DNA from: Cryptomeria japonica
Lineage: Eukaryota; Streptophyta; Pinopsida; Cupressales; Cupressaceae
Direction: 5' to 3'
Assembly (NCBI RefSeq): GCF_030272615.1
Contig: NC_081407.1
Location: 100,361,897 to 100,425,896 of the forward strand
Length of the DNA: 64,000 bases
Below, piece by piece: positions 57,101 through 64,000 of the stretch. Made by a program: the position numbers and the translations under genes. Each line of letters opens with the position of its first letter. Positions within the stretch are counted from its first letter, which is position 1. The notes beneath the pieces were generated by a model that saw nothing but the letters and a program-made list of their open reading frames with translations, was not told where the DNA came from and made no database searches.

Positions 57101-58254
57101 AATAATCTCATCAAATATGTCTCTTCTGCTGCTACCTCAATGCAAGCTGTGAAAAATTGTCTTATGTGTGCCTTAGGATCCCCTTTTCCTCTATACTTAT
57201 CAAATTTAGGCGTCACAAAGTGTGTAGGAAAAGGAGGCATTAGAATGCTCTTGTCAAATGGATAAGGACATATGTCTCTCATTGTGTATGTTGGCTTCGG
57301 TGTATTTATGTCCTCCATTTTCTTTTGTAAGTCCCTGATTTGTTGTTCCAAACTGCTCTTAGGTGGAGATCGACTTCTTGGACCATACCCCATGCTTGAG
57401 GCACCAATTAGAGGGGGTGCATGTTGCATATATGGATGGTATTGATCATACACATGTTCATATGGAGGAGGTCTGTAATGATGCTGCATATATGGACCAC
57501 TTGGTATAGATTCATGTTGAGGAACACCATATCTATTTTGTGCATGTATACCATACTCTACAGGCATGTCATGTTCTATTGTATTGCCCCCAAATTTGGC
57601 ATGAGGTTTCCTTGTGTCCAAATTTTGAGCATGCCTTGGAATATCCCATTGCTTTGGTGGTTGATCCTTAGCATTGATATGTGATTGAGCATATTTTTCC
57701 CCATAAGACTTCCATAATGGTCTGCGAAGATGAGTATCATATGTTTGACCATGTGTATGTGGGACCTCTGGTTTTTGAAGCAAAGCTGATGGTGATTCAG
57801 GTACCATGTGTGGTCCTCTATTTCCTCCACTATTAGGTCTCCTTTGATCCATGTTGGAGTGAGGTTGTTGCAAAGGTCTATGTTCCATTATTTGAGACAT
57901 GTCAAAATCATGAGGTATCTTGGCTCCACTTTGTGCCATCATGTGTAAGAAGTATTGTCTATCCCTCCTCATTATCTCCTCAATCAGTCGATTGAAATGG
58001 GGATTCATAATGGATTCTTCCACATCTGCTGAATGTATTGATAAGTTGTCCAAACTGTCATTGTGTGTAGCATTGTTGTTTAGAGTGTCCATGTTCTCAA
58101 CATTTGGAATGTTTCTATAGACATCCATGTCAGGTAATGTAGTATGATCATAATTGAAAAAGATATCATTGTCATACTCATAAGAACTCATGTTTGCGGA
58201 CTCTTGAGCCTCTTTAGTTTCTCTCCTAGATTTTTGAAGACGGGTTTCAACCAT
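54136..58254 (-). CDS. Gypsy polyprotein: gag, zinc motif, aspartic protease and integrase C-terminus, 1372 aa, no reverse transcriptase
   Basis: The ORF is uninterrupted from the ATG at 58254. Residues 1-330 are His/Tyr/Pro-rich and disordered. The gag core is at about 339-505 (PPFPTHFVTPKF, FSQLPPGIKSW, GESFASFLQRWRNLARR). A C-x2-H-x4-H-x4-C motif (CEFHKSKGHKTGNC) is at about 616-630. The protease is at about 855-930 with LIDGGAGLNIC (Asp of the active site, Gly in place of the usual Ser/Thr) and ILLGRPW. A Ser/Lys/Pro-rich linker follows, with a hydrophobic helix at about 1200-1222. The last 70 residues (MPRTFEVGDLVLRE...LGPYII...LRKFY) are a classic gypsy integrase C-terminus. Reverse transcriptase, RNase H and the integrase core are absent. 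The ORF seems able to make capsid protein that would need enzymes from another element. Confidence 0.93.
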   Translation of the reverse strand: MVETRLQKSRRETKEAQESANMSSYEYDNDIFFNYDHTTLPDMDVYRNIPNVENMDTLNNNATHNDSLDNLSIHSADVEESIMNPHFNRLIEEIMRRDRQYFLHMMAQSGAKIPHDFDMSQIMEHRPLQQPHSNMDQRRPNSGGNRGPHMVPESPSALLQKPEVPHTHGQTYDTHLRRPLWKSYGEKYAQSHINAKDQPPKQWDIPRHAQNLDTRKPHAKFGGNTIEHDMPVEYGIHAQNRYGVPQHESIPSGPYMQHHYRPPPYEHVYDQYHPYMQHAPPLIGASSMGYGPRSRSPPKSSLEQQIRDLQKKMEDINTPKPTYTMRDICPYPFDKSILMPPFPTHFVTPKFDKYRGKGDPKAHIRQFFTACIEVAAEETYLMRLFPQSLGDQAMEWFSQLPPGIKSWGDLAEAFIQHFSYNIETDILVTTLCNTKQNEGESFASFLQRWRNLARRCSCEIPQKQMVEMFTQNVNKEIGYDLRKACLSTFKDVIEKGLAIEKVLIEQGVIKIFKENKDDFKGKDKPRFWNKNKNTVNDGVVDANTVRPKVIFSGSSSTNNQVNTQTTSRSRRKYTPLGEPLESVFKKLVANKVITVPDFPPYEPKVKPNWWNDDEYCEFHKSKGHKTGNCHRLKNIIQDLIDRGDIEIEGHSSNQEHEMFKEPFPKHDKGKAKATDDQANYTRAPYNYDSTINNISMDNYISTIIIKDKASKNSTQRPKIVLKGVGSSSEPTSECHVTTRRGKITLQGAPAKNTASSSTKPEYDLVEQLGKTPTLISILELLRISPAHKAILDKILRDTAVPTDLNVDQFQAIVGYLSIPHSLTFTEANDASVSQPHNAPLHIEAFIHKHKIKRVLIDGGAGLNICTLSTIKQLGYSDKAVNSTNQITIKAYDDEERSSKGTVTLPLRVGPVTKDVVCQVLDLDLTYNILLGRPWIHEMSAVPSTYHQCIKFPHNGVEVTVKADPNPFIYCNNLQPRSEITIPVNHEAVPSSTYVDPESLKASTSKQAKLKEKFKIKDLGCGEYIFHVDQLPLSPKVFCQQEQPTSNMQDQGIGCEPPSVVATKSECKSPLAVQATLDINSPKSGSNKESIKHIASPLDNSHSLTISSAHSISTPLPDLDQQELQKPSLIGDQKSSVEKKNLKVTNKENSFSPNQNQKLLDTAKIKVKDKNPMKEKEQELISPNIKITGGKNSTIASQKDYLLILSLHHVILLSLLFTIISLHNSSTCSTHPFPSSDTSWTFNGASSKDFVISDARTSLGDTHTGLCSPHTSNSISIPSSRKTVTRATHHSIKEQCSYNHKVMPRTFEVGDLVLRENPKNQQDREKKAKFEPNWLGPYIITAAYGSGAYQLSTTEGEPLEDPINSMHLRKFYT

Positions 58255-58749
58255 GAACTAGGTATTGACCAAGATGTGTGAGACTAGATGAAAAATGGAA
58301 AGAGTATGGAAGACCAAGAGTTGAATGGAATGTAAATGAGTCTGAAGTGTACTTGCAATGTCCGAAGTGTAAGACCAAGTATGTATGTAGTAGAGTAGGT
58401 GTGACTTCCAAAGAGAGGATAGTTTCTCTTGATGAGGTAAGTTGACCTTAACTCTAAGTAAAACCAAATGAGACGCAAAGGTAAGAAACCTTGATGAGGG
58501 ACCACTTAGCAAAGTGTTGTTGTATGTAGTGTGTTGACAAAGTATGATGAGGACAAGCAAGTGACCTTTTGACTCAAGTTTAGACAAATGTGAATGTAAA
58601 ATGAGATGTGAAGCAATGATGGACTATGTGAGACCCAAGGACAGGTTGAATGCTAGATGAAACTTGAAGAAACAACCTAGGAAGCTCAAGTATTCCGAAA
58701 CTGATTTCTTTTGTTTGTTGGACTCTGAAATTTTCTTGCAATTTTGAAC

Positions 58750-59035
58750 ACAGACGTGACTTTATACTTCACAGACGCGGTTTCCGGACACAGACGCTAC
58801 TCTGTCTAACCCAAACGCGCTTCTGCGATTTTCTTGTTTATGTTTGCTGGACTGTAAAGATTTTTGCAATTCTGGACACATACGCGACTGTATACAGCAC
58901 AGACGCTGTTATCTGACACAGACGGGTTTATATTCAACACAGATGCTGTTATAAACACAGACGCTATTCTGCCCTTCACAGACACGTTTATATGACTCAG
59001 ACGCAGTTAAAACAGACACAGACGCGTTTCTGTAA
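58750..59035 (-). repeat. GCGTCTGTGT motif array, minus orientation (cluster 2)
   Basis: On the plus strand it reads ACACAGACGC repeatedly, with variants (CACAGACGCGG, CACATACGCG, CACAGATGC), about 14 copies. On the minus strand, the sense of the gag ORF just downstream, it is GCGTCTGTGT, as in cluster 1 for the PMD ORF. Confidence 0.85.
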
Positions 59036-60259
59036 AATTTGTGCAATTTTTTCCAATCTGTGAAGTCGTTTTGTTGTGACCAAATCTGACTTGTTTGACT
59101 GTTTTTCGTGACAAGAGGACACAGTGTTGATGAGGACTCAATGTTTGCAAGTGTTTAGACTCCAAAATGACTCCAAGAAAAGAGTGTTGTTTGATGTAAA
59201 ATTGTTTTGCATACACTTGAAGACACAAAAGACACAATGTTTTGTTGTTTGGTCTTGATTGTTTGAATGTTTAACATAAGTCAAGCACAATTCTTATGGC
59301 TGGCCAAGACAATAGTTGTTGATCCCACATGGGGTTTTACCCCCGAGGCTACGCTATTCAGAGCGGATACTTAGATGCTTGACCTCACTGGCTCCACCCT
59401 CGGCACTCACTTCTCGGGTCAGCCAAGCATCAGTCCCCATGAAAACTCCCCATGGCGAACTTTGTATCTCTACTAAGAATCGTATGTGTGTGGGCCGCTA
59501 CCAGAGGTCCGACCTCCTGCCCCAACAACTAGAAGGATTTGGGCCTCTAAAACAAAATGGTGCCAGTAAGGGCATCCGCTCGTGTGGCCATACATGCGGC
59601 ACTTTCAGCTCTGTAAATACAGAAGGCTCCCAGCCGGTAGGGGTTACGCCCTACAAATGATCAAATAAATTTGATCAAACGGGTTTATGGGGAGACATAG
59701 TGTCGGTATGAACTAATCAGCACACGTTATCCATAGTTTTCACCATGAATACATTTGATTATAGTGGTTTGGATGAGGTGGGTTTTCCTCGCTACCACTT
59801 GGGTCGTTCTCTTCTCACTAGTAGTCCTAATGACCACACGGGAAGACAGGCCCTCTAAAGATTAAACAAAAAGAGCCTATTGCTCAAGACACAAAAGACA
59901 ATGATTAAATTTTAGTGCACCAATGGAAGTGTTTGCTATTCTATGAAAACAAGGCACACAATAAAAATTCAAAACCCTAGCCAAGGACCTGCAACAAAAG
60001 TTGTTAGTAGTTTGGGTTGTTTGACATAATCACCCCTTCCTGCAAACACACAAGTTAGGTACATTTTAAAAACCCAAAAGATTTTGTGACATAGGGGCCT
60101 TCAACAAAACGTTTTTTTTTTTTTTTTCTTCCAAGACAAGCTGCACCAATTTAGTTAGCTAGATCTGAAAGTGTTAGTCCGAAAATAAACCAGATTTGAA
60201 ACCTTAAGTACAAAATCCGAAAATCGAATCAATGAAAACTTCAAAATTCTGAAATAGTA

Positions 60260-60545
60260 AATACACAGACGCTGTTACCCTCAACACAGACGCGCCTGGA
60301 TAACACAGACGCGCCTAAAAATCACAGACGCTCCTTTCCGACACAGACGCGGGTGAATGCAACACAGACATGCTCCTGTAACATAGACGCGCTTCTGTAA
60401 TACAGACGAGGATAGAAAAGACACAGACACACCTATCCCAGAACCTGCAAAACGAAATATTGACAAAACACAGACGTGGATAAAGTTGTCACAGATGCGC
60501 CTGAAAATCAAAAACGCGATCCGAAAGTGCACAAACGCGAAAATA
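60260..60545 (-). repeat. GCGTCTGTGT motif array, minus orientation (cluster 3)
   Basis: About 14 copies, plus-strand form ACACAGACGCGCCT and variants, close to the PBS. Same sense relative to gag as cluster 2. The interval between clusters 2 and 3 carries none that I noticed. Confidence 0.85.
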
Positions 60546-60633
60546 CCAAAAAATGTTGCCGAAAATGTCCGATCTGCAACTTCAAAAACACAAGATTTGC
60601 AACAAGGAGGTTAAATGCAAAGGGACAAGAGTC

Positions 60634-60650
60634 CCACCACGCGTGCCAAA
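60634..60650 (-). promoter_or_regulatory. Gypsy element primer-binding-site-like sequence
   Basis: Minus strand TTTGGCACGCGTGGTGGG, starting one base after the 5' LTR end. The TGG start and position fit a tRNA primer site. I cannot say which tRNA without a comparison to plant tRNA 3' ends. Confidence 0.6.
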
Positions 60651-60651
60651 A

Positions 60652-61467
60652 TGTATATGGTGAAAATGGATAACAATAATAACAAGATTGAAAGGCTAAA
60701 TAGATTCAACCACAAAACCCTAGCCTAACAACAACAAAGATCCACCATAACATATGAAGATTACCTAAGACAATGCAAATCACATGAAATCACAAAGATT
60801 ATACCATCACATGTCCAATAGGGTTTTTGATCTCCATTCTTCCTATCTCCATTGATCTTGCTTGATATATTTGCTCTCAGATTTTATGTGCACAAGAGCT
60901 CAACAAAGAACAGAATGTGGTTGCAAGTAGAATTGTAGTGTAGTCAAGATGATCATTAGGATGATTGATTAGGATGCATAGAACGATTAGCATGAATAGA
61001 ATGATTAGGATGATTAGGGTTCGATAATAAAGGAAGCATCTCCTTATATAGAAGACACTATATGAAATGGAGGGATAAGATTGAGAGGTGTAAAAGGAGG
61101 TCGGCTATGATTAGAGGGTAGGTAAAAGAAATAATAAAATAATGAAAGGGGTAGGTAGTGTATGAATTAAGAGATGAATGACATGTGTCATGGGTAGAAA
61201 AGGCTAATGAATTAATTAAATAAATAAAGATTTATTTAATTAATAGAAGAAGTAGGATAATTAAATAAATAAGATATTTATTTAATTTAGGAAAATGATA
61301 ATTTAAATAAATAAATGTATTTATTTAAATGAGAAATAAGGCTAGAAGAGGATAAATGAATTAATTAAATAAATAAAGATTTATTTAATTAATAGAAGAA
61401 TTAAGCTTAGATAATTAAATAAATAAAATATTTATTTAATTAGACATGACAATTTTAGGTGTCTACA
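60652..61467 (-). repeat. Gypsy element 5' LTR (right)
   Basis: 816 bp. On the minus strand it carries a TATA box (CTATATAAGGAG, about 61041-61050) suited to driving the gag ORF. The U3 part contains the palindromic TTTATTTAATTA units that also occur in the left LTR. Confidence 0.92.
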
Positions 61468-61472
61468 TCGGT

Positions 61473-62733
61473 TAAACACAGTAAGACACCAGACACCATC
61501 AACTGATAAGTCTGAATACTTCAAATACGATCAATATGCAACATCAACTTCACCCATAAACATATGCATGTGGTATGCTAGTAATACCATAACCTATTAA
61601 CTCTGCATGCATAATCTTTCAACCAAATACTTCATAAACATCACATGAAAAATGCATAACACATAACATACAAATTTTTCACCTGGAAACCCAAATGGGA
61701 AAAACCACGGTGGGGATGAATACCCACAAGCTTGTTTTTGAACTCTTTTGAAGCTTGCTCTGTTAGGAGCCTAGTCTGGTTAAAGACTTTACAATAAGGT
61801 TTTGCTAGGAACCGATCCTGTTAGAGATCACTCAGTTAAGGGATGGCTATATACCCCGTTAAAGGTTGAAACCCTGTTAGAGGTTACCTCGCTAGAGGAT
61901 TTGAAGAACTCAATGATCTTGAGTCACCTGGTTACAGGTTTTACAATAAGCCTGTTAAAGCTACCCGGTAAAGGATTTTCCGATTGTTGAAATGGTTAGA
62001 AGACAACATGTAAAACTACAATATGATAACAACACTACATGCCAAGGCAGATCCTTTTCGTATCCTCTACTCTATAATCACACTCTGTAGTTTCGCTCTT
62101 ACTGGTCTGACAAGTATCAAGTATCTCTTCACTCGGATACACACACACAACATTTGCCAACAATTTTACAGTAACAAACATCGTTGACCTTATAGACAAC
62201 AGATAGGTCGATAGCATAAACCCTAAACCCTAAACATCTTAGGTTTACAACACAGGCGGTCCAATCCTAACCGTCCAAACATATTTGCATAGAGCATTAC
62301 AATTTCAAACAGATTACAAGACAAGCTGCATCGTTCATTCATCACCGCTCATGGGAATCAGTAACCCATCACACTCTCTTCGCATACCACTAAGAAGAAT
62401 GATCATTCCTGAGGTAGACTTAAAATGCAGTTAATCTTCTCATGCAAGATCCTCAAGGAAATCCTTCACGCGCACAAAGCTGACGTGGCACCTCGATCAC
62501 ATCTCTTAGCTAACTCATCACAGAGCATCATCGATTGCATTGCACAAGCCAGATCACCAAACCGATAAGCATAGAGTTGAGACTACTAACTGGTAGTCAT
62601 ACTTAGTGAAACCCTGACACCGGTTCACTGCATCTCCTCATACCAATTCACATGAACTTTATTGACATCAATGACAACATACATTATCATCATATCAACA
62701 TACCGGTTCATCATATGCCAATGATATCCAACA
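61473..62733 (-). repeat. Copia C 3' LTR, proximal piece
   Basis: On the minus strand the LTR starts TGTTGGATATCATTGG, directly after the polypurine tract (62734-62746). With 48337-48476 it forms a single LTR of about 1.4 kb. The junction reads ATACCGGT|TAAACAC once the gypsy element is removed. Confidence 0.78.
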
Positions 62734-62746
62734 ATCTCCCCCTTTG
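62734..62746 (-). promoter_or_regulatory. Copia C polypurine tract
   Basis: Minus strand TCAAAGGGGGAGAT just before the LTR. Further CTCCCC(C)TTTGACA-like runs on the plus strand occur at about 62826, 62847 and 62869, in three copies of CATCAGATA(C/T)CTTCTCC. Confidence 0.75.
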
Positions 62747-63147
62747 ACATTGATGACAATACTCAGTGTAGCATTGCAACTGAAAACCTCATAGACCAGT
62801 GTATCTGCATCATCAGATACCTTCTCCTCATACATCAGATATCTTCTCCCCATACATCAGATATCTTCTCCCCCTTTGACAACAATGCCAAAGTGGAGGC
62901 ACAAGCTTCCAAAATCTACTATGCTGCTCCCCCTAAGGAGTAGCATCCTTCAACACATAAATCCTGATGAATTTGTCACTATAGTACTTGATTGATGCAA
63001 AGCACATATCTTTTAGTTGACTTAATGAAGGGGTAGAACCCCAAATTCACCTCTCAAATAGGTAAATGTAGTCTTCAGTAAGGGCTTAGTGAATATATCT
63101 ACTAGCTGCTCCTTACTGGAAACATGCTGTAGTACAACCTCCTTATT

Positions 63148-64000
63148 CTAAACTTTCTCTCTCAAGAAGTGATATTTAAGCTCAATGTGCTTAGTTCTAG
63201 CATGAAATACCAAATTTTTGGAAATATTTATTGTACTTGTGTTGTCACAAAATATATTCACTGGTTCAGATACAGGTACATTGAAACCTTCCAACACATG
63301 CTTCATCCAAATTGCTTGAGTGCAGTTCATAAATGCTACCACATATTCTGCTTCAGCTGTAGATTGATAAGTACAACTCTGCTTCTTACTTGTCCATGAT
63401 ACTAATCTTCCATTGAGAAAGAACACTCCACCGGTTGTGCTCTTCCGGTCGTTAACATTACCTACCCAATCGGCATCAGTATATACCTTGAGATTATAGT
63501 CACCATTATATGGATACCACAATCCATAATCAATTGTTCCTTTCAGATATCTAAGAATCCTTTTGACAACTACAAAGTGGGATTCTCTTGGACATTTCGG
63601 AAAATGAGCTACTATGCCCACTACATGAGCAATATTTGGTCTGCTGTGCACCACATAGTGCAGCTTACCGATCATTGACCAATACTCCTTCTCATTCACC
63701 AGTGCTGAATCATCTTCCTTAGTCAGTTTACAACCAGTCACCATCGGTGTACCAACTGGTTTTCTTTCCTCCATGCCAAAAGTCTTCAATACCTCTTTGA
63801 CATACTTGGACTGCGTAATAAAAATACCCTCTTTCATTTGCTGAATCTGTAAACCAATGAAGAACTTTATCTCTCCTATTAAAGACATCTCAAATTATTT
63901 CTTCATTTCATCTGCAAACGCATGACTCATTTTATCATCTCCTCCAAAGATTATGTCATCCACAAACACTTCATAGATCAGAATCTGATCACCTTCTGAT
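63148..64000 (-). pseudogene. Copia C reverse transcriptase end and RNase H
   Basis: The frame enters from the right edge with 'YEVFVDDIIFGG' (catalytic FVDD at about 63955-63970). One TAA at about 63897 follows, and then an open 246-residue stretch (63888-63148): 'LGEIKFFIGLQI'-like thumb, 'KPVGTPM', 'RPNIAHVVGIVAHF', 'ILRYLKGTIDYGLWY', 'VYTDADWVGNVNDRKSTTGGVFFL' (RNase H Asp), 'STAEAEYVV', 'CDNTSTINISKNLVFHARTKHIELKYHFLRE'. Nearly intact, so this is the youngest copia in the window. The rest lies beyond 64000. Confidence 0.93.

Larger units (their letters stand above)
58255..60651 (-). other. Gypsy element 5' leader
   Basis: A 2.4 kb untranslated region between the PBS and the gag ORF. It has two GCGTCTGTGT clusters, a GC-richer block at 59290-59680 of unknown nature (open for 114 codons on the plus strand but with no family resemblance), and a T-run at 60110-60127. 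A long leader of this sort is usual in Tat/Ogre-like elements. Confidence 0.6.
48477..61467 (-). mobile_element. Complete 13 kb Ty3/gypsy element, RT-less, with antisense plant-mobile-domain ORF
   Basis: LTRs lie at 48477-49254 and 60652-61467 (TG...CA; minus-strand start TGTAGACAC, end CCATATACA). The flanks are CCGGT (48472-48476) and TCGGT (61468-61472), a 5 bp TSD with one change. A purine tract next to the left LTR and a PBS-like site next to the right one both give minus-strand orientation. Inside are a 2.4 kb leader, one 1372-codon gag-protease-integrase-C-terminus ORF, and a plus-strand plant mobile domain ORF before the 3' LTR. Extra, often antisense, ORFs in that position are known from Tat-lineage gypsy elements; that assignment is inferred. 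It cannot move alone because it lacks reverse transcriptase. Confidence 0.92.

Noticed and set aside
54136-58254. Long ORF as a host gene
   Set aside because: Gag core, zinc motif, protease and integrase tail, bounded by LTRs, PBS-like site and polypurine tract, show that it belongs to the gypsy element.
59316-59660. 114-codon plus-strand ORF, or an rRNA/organelle fragment
   Set aside because: No protein-family features and no rRNA signature that I recognise. Reported instead as an unexplained GC-richer block.

Overview
The window is plant nuclear DNA. It is AT-rich and non-coding for the most part, and is dominated by nested retrotransposons (L1-type LINEs, Ty1/copia, Ty3/gypsy), with hAT remnants. 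One host gene is recognisable, spread over about 20 kb because its introns are packed with transposons. Long TE-filled introns and very large LTR elements fit a large-genome seed plant. A gymnosperm is plausible, but that is inference, since nothing seen here fixes the species.

Layout. 1-8340: degenerate minus-strand L1-type LINE (A), split by a 1.4 kb plus-strand element (1986-3353) that carries an intact, unrecognised 292-residue ORF. 8341-9780: AT-rich DNA without genes. 9783-17000: decayed plus-strand copia (A), with a 298 bp tandem duplication into which a complete plus-strand LINE (B, 10193-16078) inserted, leaving a perfect 14 bp target-site duplication (TSD). 18493-40200: a CGR2/CGR3-type Golgi pectin methyltransferase gene, plus strand, six coding exons (26470-39735, 275 aa) and a probable non-coding first exon near 18.6 kb. 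Its introns hold an 89 bp x3 tandem repeat, a solo LTR (20367-22093), a hAT transposase remnant (23.2-25.3 kb), a hAT-type MITE with 8 bp TSD (25476-25945), a 690 bp tandem duplication, and a minus-strand copia (B) itself interrupted by a solo LTR (31729-33532).

40480-48336: retroelement wreckage: a second copy of the 3' tail seen at 3.3 kb, a gypsy gag remnant between two 470 bp direct repeats, and a copia (D) whose two LTRs face opposite ways. 48337-64000: a minus-strand copia (C) whose 3' LTR is split by a complete 13 kb Ty3/gypsy element (48477-61467).

The gypsy element is the most interesting unit. On the minus strand it has 5' LTR, PBS-like site, a 2.4 kb leader, and one uninterrupted 1372-codon ORF that joins gag and protease to an integrase C-terminus with no reverse transcriptase, RNase H or integrase core. 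On the plus strand, converging on that ORF, it carries a plant-mobile-domain ORF broken only by TAG codons. Upstream of each ORF lie arrays of the same GCGTCTGTGT motif in the same sense as that ORF. Before the plant-mobile-domain ORF there is also a seven-copy hairpin array whose arms differ between copies yet stay complementary.

No rRNA, tRNA gene or CRISPR array was seen.
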